Below, piece after piece: positions 1 to 11,624 of a DNA stretch of 64,000 nt (its first letter is position 1; each line of letters opens with the position of its first letter). Location: positions 19,011,883 through 19,075,882 of the forward strand of contig NC_034414.1 in assembly GCF_002078875.1 (NCBI RefSeq), given 5' to 3'. Below the pieces are notes generated by a model that ran no database searches, was not told the DNA's origin, and saw nothing but the letters and a program-made list of their open reading frames with translations. The translations under genes were made by a program, and so were the position numbers. The stretch is from Numida meleagris (lineage: Eukaryota > Chordata > Aves > Galliformes > Numididae).

Positions 1-1880
1 AGCAAAACACTAACAGCAAAGAACTAAAAATTTTTGGATGGATGCCCCTCAGAGAATGCATCTACCTAGGGACAGTGAAGAAAACGGCAATTCTACAATA
101 GACCATCTCTCCATGGAGGTTCTCAGAAAAGTCTCATGAGTTTGGGGCGTCCCAAACCAGCACAAGTGTTTCTCTTGTCAGACCAACCTCCTGTAATTTG
201 GCTGCAGCGAAGAGAGCCATGACAGAGATGGATGTGGCCAGCTCTGCACAGGACAGGCACTTGGTCACAGTCACTCTGTGAACTTCTCGTGGCAAGTAAA
301 TGTGTGTTTGATGGCCTTGGTGGCTATGTCTAAACTACTTAATGAAACAATATTGTTTATGATATGACACTCCCAGCATGCTTTTTACTAGGCTTTCCAG
401 TGGTTCCCAGACACGTTTTGGGACTGGTTGCTCCCCACCACAGACTGTGTGTGGCTTGGGCTGAAGCTGCATTGTAGAAATATCTTTCCTGCCCTGGCAG
501 CAAATTTAAGCTGCCCCTCTCATTTCCTGGCGAAGGAGGCCCCATGCTCTGACCAGGTTGGGGAAGCAGTCCTGGTTGCAGGAGAGACGCCTCCACTTAG
601 GTAGCAGCAAAATAAAGCTCACACCCACCCTTTGGACTCTGATTCATGGGCTCTACTCATTCATACTGGGTTGATCCAAGAGATTAGCAGCTCTGCCGGC
701 AGCCACACCTGTCTGCAAGGGCAACGGGGCAGCAGAGGATCAGCTTCTGAGGCTCTTCAAGGCACAGGCTGATAAGCCTACATGCATGGCTGCTTTGCTT
801 TTAGTTCACATTACCATGGCTTGAAATGTGGCAGTGGTTTGTGACCCCTTGGCTGTAGCTAGATCAAATTTGAAACACTATTTCCAGTGTAAACTCTGTG
901 AGACAGGCTGGCTTTTAATTGTCATAGGCTTATATTTCAGAGAGCCTGGTCTCTACTGAGACTGAATAGCAGTTACTATTCTAATTTAGTGCTACTACCA
1001 TTAACCATAACAATAACAACAACAGTGAGCACCCTCATGAGCCAGACAATGAGTTTATTAGATGCCACAAACACCTTTTATTGTGCAGCACAAATGTTTA
1101 TGTCATACCACCTGCATGTCTTGACTCTGGCTAAAACCCAAGCTGATGGCTTCCTTCCAGGGTGTTCCTGTGTGTCCATAGCATGGCTGCAGGGTCAGGG
1201 CAGCCCAGAGCTGGGCTGTCCAAGTCCAGCGGGTAAGGAAGGGATGCTCCCCCATTATGCAACGATTTATTTTAGCAAGATCACTCCATCTCAGTCTAAA
1301 ACCAACGCTCATACATATTAGAGGAGTCTCTACCCACCAAAGTTTGCATGTGGTGTTTTTGCTTATTAAATTCCCGAGTCCTCGGGTCATCATTTGCATT
1401 GTGTATCTTCCTCTCTTGGGCTGACAATGTTGCAGTATGAAAACACTGAGGCTAATTGCTCTGCTATTACAAAGGCTTCTTGAAACAAAGCAGGTTTGGA
1501 AAATAATTCAGAGCAGGTGCTCTGTACAGGGGAAGTTCAGTTGTCCAAGTAACAGATACCGCAGAAGGTTACCAGCTCTGGTATTTGGTTATATTAGTCT
1601 CTAACCCTTTCAAATCTTCACTAATGGATAGGTAGCTTAGAAAACCCCCATAGCTATCTTTCATATCTAAATGCTATGAGGATATTGTTAATTTACCCTT
1701 TGCATAACTATGAATGTTCTTCTGCCAGTTAGGTCTGGCTTTATTTTACTGAGTTGTTTTACAGATGTTAGTATCATTAGGGGGCATGGCTTCAACACTG
1801 TGTTTAGCACTGTGGATGAGTTTTGTGAAATGAAAATGGGAAATATTCAAAGTTCAGCAGAGGTGTTTTCAAACCATTAG
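1..1880. other. intergenic DNA, no gene seen
   Basis: I find no exon, RNA gene or clear repeat here. The short open frames on both strands have no recognisable domain and are not flanked by convincing splice signals. By synteny with mammals this is expected to lie between EHF and APIP. Confidence 0.5.
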
Positions 1881-1979
1881 TCCCTCCTTTCGTCCCTCCT
1901 TTCGTCCCTCCTTTCGTCCCTCCCTTCCTTTCTCCCTTCCTTCCCACCCTCCTTCTTTCTTTCTTTCTTCCTTTCTTTA
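1881..1979. repeat. polypyrimidine tandem repeat
   Basis: Three perfect copies of a 12-base unit (TCCCTCCTTTCG) occupy 1881-1916. A degenerate CCTT/CTTT tract follows to about 1979. The plus strand is almost purely pyrimidine for about 100 bases, which makes this a simple repeat that could be length-polymorphic. Confidence 0.9.
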
Positions 1980-2059
1980 TGTAAATGTATGTCTTTATTA
2001 TGACTTCCGTACCTATTTATCCCTAGACTGCAGTAAGAGAAAGAAAAACTTTACAATAG

Positions 2060-2275
2060 AATAATAGAATCATTAAGGCTGGGAAAGACATCAAAGATCA
2101 TCTAGTCCATCCACCAACCAATTGCCACCTTACCCACTGACCATGTCCCTCAGTGCCACATCTCCACAGTTCTTGAACAACTCCAGGGACAGTGACTCGA
2201 CCACCTCCCTGGGCAGTCTGTTCTAATGCATCACCACTCTTTTGGAGAAGAAATTTTTCCTAGTATCCAATCTGA
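2060..2275 (-). repeat. CR1 LINE 3' fragment
   Basis: It begins with the complement of the CR1 tail (ATAATAGAATCATTAAGG). The typical avian CR1 3' segment follows (AAAGATCATCTAGTCCATCC, then the stretch about cautious dressing of the last ORF2 codons and 3' UTR). The element therefore runs on the minus strand. It is 5'-truncated and diverged, with no coding potential left. Confidence 0.85.
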
Positions 2276-5187
2276 AAAGAGAGGAAGCTGAACATCCCAT
2301 TGCCAGCCAAGCCATCTCAGAGACTGGTTCCTTGCTAAATCTGTCTTTTTCCTTTAGCTACAGCTGTTAATCAGTGGCAAACAAAAGCAAGCAAGACAAC
2401 AGCTCAGACCAACACAATAGCAACCTATATAAAGAGACACTGCATTTTAAAAAGTAACTACTATATTCATATTAGATATAAGATTTTTAAAGATAAGCTT
2501 TGACTTGTTCTAGGAAGCTTTCTATTTGCAAGCAAAACTGAACAAATCTAGCAACATCAGAAGTACGGCTGAAAATTAATCATCAAATACTGAAAAAAAA
2601 CAAAATGGAAAATAATTTTAGAAGTCAATCTGAAGGGGTTTAATAGTTTCTTTTGTGAGAATGTGTGCTTATATACCTTAAAAATGTTTTTTTTCTTCTT
2701 CAGTAAGATGTGAATAATGTAGACTGAAATAAAAGCTTACGATGATGCAACAACTCCAAAACAGATCCTGGAGATGTTGAATTAATTGTCATGAATTAAT
2801 CCCAAAAGAAAAGCTAGAATACCTGTATTTATTCTGGCCTGTGAAATTCCGTGTCTGATTCAGACAGACATTCCAGGAAAATTACTTCCATATAACACAA
2901 CAATAGTTCAACTACAAATGCACTGGCAATTGTAGTAATATCCCATTACAGCATACGATAGTCCAGCAACATTATTTTATGTTAATTAACTTTCCTAGTA
3001 ATTCCTTGGTGTTCGTTTTATGTTTACTTTAAAGTTGGCTCGTAATAGAGCATGCTCATAATGACATGCTTTTTTATAATAATATATATGTATACATTGT
3101 ACTTCATCAGTGCAGAAAATGAGAAACAGTCACACTTAGTAACCGACCAGGCAGACAAAATTAAATAAAGGGGATAATTTTTCAAAAAAAACCCAAACTC
3201 ATATGGAAATGAATACTTATCTGTCTTCCTGCTGCGATACCTACATGAATAAAGAAGAATTAATTGTACTTTTTTTCATTAATAGATCGTTTTGCAGAAT
3301 TATATATATTTAGTTCGTTTGTGAGTTGCAGTCAGGGATTTCCTAGGTGCTGGGCAATGACTTAGTAATTCATTGTGCTGTAGTGGCTCTCCCATTAACC
3401 CCCTACATGCATACACTTGCAGTGCTGTCAGTGTTGGTAGCTAACTGATGGAGTAAATGAGGTGAAATTACGGCATGTAAAGAGTTAATGAAGAGTTGTT
3501 AATACACTCTGCAATCAACATTTAGTGTACTACTCAATTATTTACCTGTGAAGAGGAGCTTTCAGTCCAATCAGAGGATAATTCTATGGATCATTTCTCT
3601 TTTAAAGGCTTGTTACTTTAGCATTCCTTGGTTGATAGTGCTGTTCTCCATAAAAATACACGGTAGCGGTCTGGTAGAAATCGTTACTCATTATTTAATA
3701 CCTTTGGAGTATGCAGTTTAATGCATGTATACTGCATACATAGGTGCCTACTTTTTAATTGCTAGTTATGAAATATATGTATATAGATGCCTGTGCATTA
3801 TGTGAATGGATGTATTTATTCATCTTTTTTCAGAAAGTTTTTAGAAAGGAATTCAAATATTTACACTGGTTTTAGGAGTATCATGAAATTAGTTTTCTTA
3901 CTAAGTAACTTGTTTTCTTTCTAGAGGTTATGAATCACATTTTATGTTTCCTAACTACCTAGAAGTAGTTCATGAATAATCAGTCATGCAAAGCTGTCAC
4001 ACTTGGTTAAATAGCTCAGTCTTGTTTTTACTGCTTCAGTCCTTTATATCTTTAATTACCTTTATTTAGCTGATATAAATCACCTTAGAATGCATGCTCT
4101 CCTAAGCAGCCCTTGCTTTCTGCACGTATTCTGCAAAGGACTGATTGCACATCCGGATGAAGTGCAAAACAGCACCTGTATCTGTTTTTCTTCAGCACAG
4201 TTAGGAACATCTTTTCCATACTTTTAGTCATTTTATCTAGAATGAAACATTTTCTTCTTGCCTTTCTTAAGACATATTTCACTGCATTAGTATTTTTGCT
4301 TGGTTGTCTGCTCATGTATGCACATTTTTGGTTTATGCAAAGCCTGTTGTAAGAACACTGTCTTTTCAAGCACCTTCTCTACTGGAACAAGCTGCTGTGG
4401 AAGCTTCTTTGACCCTTTCTGCAATTGGATCTGCACTGCTCCGTGCCTAAAGAGCTTTGAACCCCAAGCTCCCCTATAAATAGCTAGTCTCTAACTGACA
4501 GAGGGATACCCTATGTTCAAGAAAATAATTCATTCTGAAGAGTTTTGATATCTTCAAACATAACTTCAACGTTACTGTCATAATAAATGTTTGCAAGAGC
4601 CATTTGGTGACCTAACCTACTCAATGAGGTTGTAATGAAAAAGCGATGATGTGTTAAAGTCATAGTAACTAGAAAAGCTTGTTGATGGCTGCCAAAAACA
4701 CACTTTGTCTAATATGAATGTCACTTTCCATTTATTTTCTCATAATCTATCTGTCATAGTGAACAGACAGATTTGCTATAATGGCTAGGTGTCTGCAGAT
4801 CAAATGTGATTAATTCTCCAAAATGAAAGGAGTGCATCTTCATGCAAAAAGTTAATTAGGCTCTGAAAATCGTCTTGCAAATCTTCAAAGGAAAGACAGA
4901 CAAAAAAAAAAAAAAAACAAAGAAGATAAACAAGCTGAATTATTTCAGGATGATAATTTAGTTAGATCTACTACTTCAAATTCTCTTAATTTTTTGCATA
5001 TGTTTTAACTTCTGTTCAAGAACTACAGCTGATTATATATAAATATGTATATATGAATATAAACAAATGACTGTAGCTGAACAGATGAAGCCAGGTGTCC
5101 TGTATTCCTGATCCTGTAGCTGACTTGTTACTAGGGGCAAAGTATTTAATGTTTCTGTGTATAGTATAAAAGTATATATGAAAATTG
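2276..5187. other. intergenic AT-rich DNA, no gene seen
   Basis: No gene or classified repeat was recognised. It contains a 10-base palindrome GTTAATTAAC near 2980, a 16-base A run at 4902-4917, and a homeobox-motif-rich stretch at about 3430-3680 that could be regulatory. None of this can be proven from one sequence. Confidence 0.4.
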
Positions 5188-5275
5188 CAGAATCACAGAA
5201 TTATAGGGATTGGAAGGGACCTCTGGAGATAATCTAGTCCAACTCCTCTGCTAAACCAGGTTCCCTACAGTAGAT
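5188..5275 (-). repeat. CR1 LINE 3' fragment
   Basis: CAGAATCACAGAATTATAGG and then TTGGAAGGGACCTCTGGAGA match the minus-strand reading of a CR1 3' end. This is followed by the usual AATCTAGTCCAACTCCTCTG and ACCAGGTTCCCTACAGTAG. It is a short, old, 5'-truncated copy. Confidence 0.85.
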
Positions 5276-6589
5276 TCAGACAAACTTTCTCTCTCCCATC
5301 TTGCCAGTACCCTCAAGCTTTCATCTTGTTTTCAAAAATTTCCCTTGAACCTTCCAGTTCATGAGTAATATAGCAACATCTACAAAAACAAAACCTACCA
5401 TGAAAATCTCTGCTAAGGAATAGCTACATAATGTCAAACACATCAACAAGTCATTAGCACCCTAAGCTTCTGATGCATCATCTGACATCAGTGATGCTTG
5501 CAATCGGACTGGCAGGAGCTGCTGTTCTGGCTGTTCTTGCTTTTTCAAATTCCTCTTTGCATGTTCACTGCCAACTGTACAAAACTGATACGCCTTTTTG
5601 ATGAAACAAAGGGAATATTATTGGACAAGCTGCTGATTACAATATGTTGTTATTTGCATATCTAAATGCTGGCTTGTGAGTAAGCGCTGTAGGCCTGGGA
5701 ATGGGTGGGTTTCTGTTAAAGTGACTCAGACGGTAGCTTTGCCTATCATGGGAGCTTTAGTGAATAATAATCACCAAGTATCCTTCTGTTGTATGTACGC
5801 AGAAAGATAAGAGCTACTCTTTCCAGTGCAGAGAGACCATCATCACTCAGTACAAAAAGGATAAAGGAAGCTTTTGCTCTACCGTTGATTTTTCTTAGTG
5901 TCTTGTATAAACATCATTGATTTTTTTTCATCGTAGAAAGTTCTGTTAAGTTTTCACAGAGGTTTTCCTCATTTTCTAACCATGTCTGGAGATTTGGAGA
6001 CCTAAAGTTATCAGAACTCACAAGTTTTGAAAACACTCGAGTCTGCTTTTTTTGATTTTTCTACTGCAAATGTCTTCTCTTTTCTAGGCTGTGGACGATC
6101 CAGCTAACAAGATCATTTATGCCCTAGATTTACATATATTACTTCTTTAATTGGTATTTAGTTCTAATGTTTTCTCTTTCATTTTCTTCCCTACTTCCTT
6201 ACCTTTTTTGTCACTGACCCTCCATCCACCTTTTAGCAATAAATATCAATATGCTTTCCAGTCACCCTTCTCTAGTTCCTGGTGCTCTTCCAACATACCG
6301 TTATTTTTCCTGATGTGTTGATGAAGCTGCTATCTAGCACATTACACTAGATAGACAATTGCTAATAGTGCAGGACAGCAGATAAACACCTACTGCTTAT
6401 TTATTCCCTACAAAATAAAACAAGATTTCTGTTCTCAGGCACTCAAGAATCAGACTAGGTAGAATCAGCTCCAGGTACCTGGAGCTTCTTTGAAGGCAAA
6501 GTACCAGGTAAAAATCAAAATGTCCCAAACTGTTTATGACCTGTAGACCTGTTTCTTGTAAAACAGTTCCCACACTGGAACTTCAGGTG
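5276..6589. other. intergenic DNA, no gene seen
   Basis: No coding feature is recognised. An octamer-type POU motif (ATTTGCAT) with nearby SOX-like ACAAAG and GGACAA motifs sits at about 5600-5665. This is noted only as a possible regulatory cluster. Confidence 0.35.
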
Positions 6590-8217
6590 CTTTTCATGCT
6601 ACTCCAAGCTTTGGAGATGGTCCAAAGCTTCTTTGGGAAGACCGTTGGGAGATATATTCTTGGGCTGGGGACCCCAGGCCTGGATGTACTACTCCACAGA
6701 GGACTTTGAGAGGGCAGAGTAGAGGGGGGCACTCCTCTTTTGATGCAGCCCAGGGCACTGTTAGCCTTCCAGGCTGCAGGAGCACACTGCTGGCTCACAT
6801 CCAGCTTTTTGCTCACCAGAACACCCAAATCCTTCTCCACAGGGCTGCTTTCAATTAGTTCTTCTCCCAGTCTTTAGACATATCTGGGATTACCCTGATC
6901 CAAGGACAACACATTGCATTTGGCCTTGTTGAACCTCATCAGGATCTTGTGGGCTGACTTTCCAAGCTTGTCTGGGTCCCTTTGGATGGCATCCCTGCCT
7001 TCTATTGTATCAACTGCACCACTCAACTTGTTGTCATAAGCAAACTTGCTAAGGGTACATTCAATCCCACTATGTCATTGATCAAGATGCTGAAAATCAC
7101 TGGTCCAAGACCAACCCCTGGGGGACACCATTCATGAATGGTCTCCACCTGGACATAGATCCATTGATCACAACACTCTGGCTATGACCATCCAACCAAT
7201 TATTTATCCACCAAAAAGTCCTGCCTTCAAATCCATATTTCTCCAATTTAGAGATAAGGATGTGGTGCAGGACCTTGTCAAAGGTATTGCCCAAGTCCAG
7301 GCAGATGACATCAGCTGCCCTTCCACTGACACCATCACTCCATCATAGAATAGCATCAGATTGATATTCCATGATTTTCCCAGGCACAGAGAAGGGGCTC
7401 ACCAGCCTGTAGTTCCCTGGGTCTTCTTTCCTCCCTTTCTTGAAAATGAAAGAGATGTTTCCCTTTTTCCAGCCACCAAGGATTTTGCCTGACAGCCACA
7501 ACTTTTCAAACATGAGGGAGAGTGGCCTGGCAACTACATCAGCCAGTTCCCTCAGGACCTCAGGATGTATTTCATCTGGCCCCATACGCTTGTACACATT
7601 CAGCCTTATGAGGTGGTCTCAGACTTGCTCTGCTCTTACAGTTGGAGAGGTTTTGTCCCCTAGTGATCGCTTAGAGATTCAGGGAATGAGAGGCATGGAC
7701 AGCCTGACTGACAGTGAAAATCAAGGCAAAGAATTCATAGAGTACCTCAGCCTTCTTCATATCTTTTGAAGCCAGTACTCCCTTCTCATTTATCAGAGGG
7801 GGTACACTCTCCTTTGCCCATCTCTTCTGACCAATGTTCCTAGAGAATCCCTTCCTGTCATTTTTTTCATATTTCATAATCCCATCTCTGCATGTCCAGA
7901 GGACATCCCTGTATCCTTCACAGGCCACCCATCCCTGCATCCACTGCCTGAATTTTTCCTTCTTTTCCTTCAGTTTGGCCATCGGATCCTTGCTCAGCCA
8001 TGCTGGTTTTCTACCTCCTCTGCTTGATTTCTTATGCCTGGGTCTGGAGAGCTCTTGTGCTCTCAGAAAGGTGTCCTTAAAGAGCCACCAGCTCTGTTTT
8101 AAGAGGATGTTGTATGAGTGTTCCATAGTAGACACATTCATGAAGACTCTGTAGGAGATTTCTGCCCTTGGTCTATCAACGCTAATCAACTTCTTAAGGT
8201 ATATCCAGCATTTCATC
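6590..8217 (-). mobile_element. CR1 LINE, decayed ORF2 (reverse transcriptase) copy
   Basis: Minus-strand open frames in collinear order correspond to CR1 ORF2. 8216-7671 is the linker between endonuclease and reverse transcriptase (GRKPAWLSK, KGFSRNIGQKR, KAEVLYEFFA). 7597-7343 is early reverse transcriptase (GPDEIHPEVLRELADV, then a KGRKEDPGNYR segment). 7294-7097 is middle reverse transcriptase ([36 protein letters not shown]). 6840-6583 is the C-terminal part ([19 protein letters not shown]). The frames are broken by stops and frameshifts, and the endonuclease end is missing. It is therefore a dead 5'-truncated retrotransposon copy of about 1.6 kb, not a host gene. Confidence 0.93.
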
Positions 8218-9611
8218 TTTCCTTGGGTTGCTAGAACAATTTGGAGAAGTCGCTATGTGAGTACTTCTATGATAATGCCACGTAGAAGTGAGAGTACTAA
8301 GCTGATGATGGACATCTTTATTGTAGGAATGCAGTTTTTAAGAGATAGTTGAGATAGAGCTGCTGTGCAGGGGTGGTTGTGGAGCAGATGAAGAGACAAT
8401 CTCTGTGGCTTGCAGCTTCTTTCAAATTTGTATCTCCTTCAGCCACATGGCCAGAAGGCATTTTCCAGCCCCAAACTGTGCTGCAGAAAGCTAGCATCAG
8501 CATTCTCCTTGATTTTGCTTGAAAAGGACTACTATAAGGTGGAGGGAGTAGGAAAAAATGAAAAGCAGATAAAACTTGGCTGAGAATGGTGAAGAGGGGA
8601 CACCACTCCCTTATATCTCTGATGTCTGACCATTCCCACTTGCTGGCAACCTAACGCATCCTAACTCTCTATCTGACTACGCTTTCAGATTGGCCTTGCC
8701 AGTTCCTGGCTCAAAAATAAAAATGATGTTGGGGTGCTGTGCCATTTTCTACAGCACATTGTTGCTGCAATATAGATCCAGGGAGAGAAGGACAGAGGAA
8801 AGCCTGGACTACAGGCGGCTGTAGAGGCAGTACAACTTGGGGAATGCCTTTTTGCAAACAAAGACCACTTCAGTTAGACTTTTTTCTCCTGGTGCAATGC
8901 CAGGGCTGATTGATGAGCTGAGCTAGGCCAGCTGAGTGCCCCAGGTGCAGGGGTGAGGTAGTGAGTAGGTAGGTTGGCTGGGCCACTGATTGTTCTGTGC
9001 TTGTAGCTCTGCTCACGTAGGCTTTGTTGTCGGTTGTGGTTGCATGTATAACTGAAGGGGTGGATCTGGTCTTCAGATTCCCCCTGCACTGGGAGACAGC
9101 ACCTTCCAGAGAACATCACTGTGCTCTTGTGGCAACGTGAGTAGCTCAGTAAGGATATAGAGCAGGTGTCCTGAGTGTGCTGCAGAGCTAATGACACGGT
9201 AAACATCTCTACAGGCGTTTGAGTGCTGGGACGTGATGTGAAGGTACAGTGATGTAAAATAGTGACCGTTGCTTAACTGTGCATGTGGTAGAAGGCTTGG
9301 GCAGTTCTAGTCAGAGAGCTTGCAAGACCTCCAAGCTCCTCCTGTTGCATGCTGAAAGCTGAGGGGTGCTGAGAGCCAAGAACTCCTGAGTTTTCCTCTC
9401 CCCTGGGATCCCAAGCAGGCCGTTTGCATGGTGCCCTGCAGGTGCCCCTGTGTTAAAGCCAAGTGAGCAACTGGAAAGTTGAGTTTTCAGAGCTGAGCAT
9501 GTGGCAATCCAATGGGCAGCGTGGGTGCAGCCAGCCTGGGCCTGGTGAGCCTCTGGAGAGAAGGGTGCTGGTGCTGTGATCTTGTCTGCAGGACGTATTG
9601 AGTAGGTGATG

Positions 9612-9626
9612 TTGCCCTCTAGTGAC
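9612..9626 (-). promoter_or_regulatory. candidate CTCF-binding motif
   Basis: Read on the minus strand the site is GTCACTAGAGGGCAA, close to the CTCF core CCASYAGRKGGC. Only the motif is seen. Occupancy cannot be judged from sequence, and such matches occur by chance. Confidence 0.3.
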
Positions 9627-11606
9627 TGCCCAAAGAGAGAATAAGGCAGTGCAACCATCAAGGGTATGCTTTTGATCTTGTTTAAGACCAATGGTGATGA
9701 AGAGTTTAAGTCCTTGGTCCTTGTTTTCTGTTTGACTGAATACAATTATCTTTTATTGCCAGCAGCATATTAAATCGTTCAAGCATAAGAGATGCTTAGT
9801 GAAACGCTGGGCTTAGTAAAGTTTGAGTTTTTTCTATCAGACTTTTTTGGGGAGCTAAAAAATTCTGTTCTTCTGAGGAAGGGTTGGTATAAGAGAACAT
9901 ACACAGCTATCCTAGTCCTCTTAGAAAACGATCTTCCCTTATTTCAATAAGTATTACATTTTCATACAAACCTGCTCACTCCTGTTATGAGTATCTCCTT
10001 ACCATAGGAGTACCTGAAATGTAGGTTAAAATATATAGTAACTACATTTATTTCCTTAGTGGGCCTTGCTTAATATTTTGGGAAGTCTTTTTAATTTCTT
10101 ACTTACTGTTCAACACAGCTAGAAAAATGAATTTGGATCATTTTATAAGAGTACTGTTACTTATGCAGACTGTATCATTTTTTGAATGGAAAAGGTGTAT
10201 CCCCGTATGAATGCAGGAATGACTTTATATAAAAGACTGATCATCACCAAGTTGTCATTCAAAAGAGCTCTAATGCACCCCACACCCCCGTTTGCTGTGT
10301 CCCTTGGCTGGCTTTTCCTGAACCTATCTTTTCTGTAGAGGGAATGTTGTTTGCTCCCATATGTACATACTCATTAACTGTTGCTGTTACATTTGGGTTT
10401 CACTGTTTGGTATCCCTTCTTTGGGGAAGTGAGGTATTTAGCATTTATTTTTTATTATTATTATTTTCATGTTCTCTTCTCACTGAAATTTTGTCAGTGG
10501 TAAATAAATTCTAGATAATCTAAAGTCCAGAAATGCTACTAGTTTCCCTGGTTGTTTCACCACTTGCAGCTGCGATGCTTCTTTCTTCTTTGCAGAATGC
10601 CAGAAAATGGCTAAAGATGGTAGTAAACATAAATATTTCTCTTTGTAACGAATCTTCACCCTCCTTGCCTACAAATGCTTAGGGATGGGATGTCCTGCTC
10701 TGCAAGCTGTGCCCAGCTCAGTGCAGGTGTTAGTCCCAGCTCTCTCTGCCTGTAGGGGACTGCATGGAAAGCCTGCAGGTCAAGGGAGAAGCGGGGAGCC
10801 TTAGGGATGGGAGAAGTGGGAAGGGGTAGTGAGAAGAGAAGCAGTAAAGGGAAGGATATGAGGAAAAGAAAGGGAGAAGAGAAATCCAATTTCCCAGTTC
10901 CATTGGATTTTTTTTTTAAATCTCAGTACTGCACTCCTCTCTCAAAACACGGGAAATGAAGGCAGCACATTTAGAGAGACAAATAGAACAGAGAAAAATG
11001 TGCTGGAAATAGGGCAGACGAAAGAGCAGGTATGTGTCACAAGATACTCCAGCATTTTATCTTTGTTGTCGCTTGCAAGTGACCATCTGAAATAGTCAGA
11101 GGGTATTAATTAGATTAGCAACAAGAATTCAGTGGGTGGAAAAGTGGGACAATCTGCTTATATTATACATGTCAGCACATATGACCTCTGTGCTAATTCA
11201 AGGCGTCTGTTTTGCCGGTCCTGGGTGTTCCTTCAAGCTGACAGAAAAGTGCTCTGGGTGCAAACAGATGTACTTAATTAGGAGCAACTCCAATCTGTAC
11301 TTTGCTACTTACAGATCTCAATTAAAAGATGGTTCAAAATGTGCTAGATCCTGTACTAATAAGTCTTGTATGAACAAGGCATCTAGCCTGCAGAACCTCC
11401 CTGCTGGGAGGATGAGGTGTGGAGTGAAATACAGGGAGCTGTCTCTGCTTATTTGGTGTTCAGTGTCCTCAAGTAAGGCTGTTGGTTATTAAAGTTAATC
11501 TTATGCTTTGATTGGACTTTTTGTTTGGTGTGCGTGTAAAGGATTTGGTATGGACAGAAATCCTGTAAGGGTGAAGGCTCTATCTTTTAGGTACTAATGT
11601 AATTCA

Positions 11607-11624
11607 ATATATATATATATATAT
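11607..11624. repeat. (AT)9 microsatellite
   Basis: Nine uninterrupted AT units. Confidence 0.95.

Noticed and set aside
1881..1916. Regular 12-base repeats as a CRISPR-like array
   Set aside because: The units are contiguous with no spacers, and the genome is vertebrate. It is a simple tandem repeat.
6583..8217. Reverse-transcriptase-like open frames as a possible host gene
   Set aside because: Collinear with CR1 ORF2, interrupted by stops and frameshifts. This is a dead LINE copy.
9311..9745. Minus-strand open frame of 144 codons
   Set aside because: No recognisable domain, no flanking splice or promoter evidence, and it lies in locally GC-richer intergenic DNA.
11136..11492. Plus-strand open frame of 118 codons with several cysteines
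   Set aside because: Cysteine spacing fits no known domain and there is no supporting gene structure.
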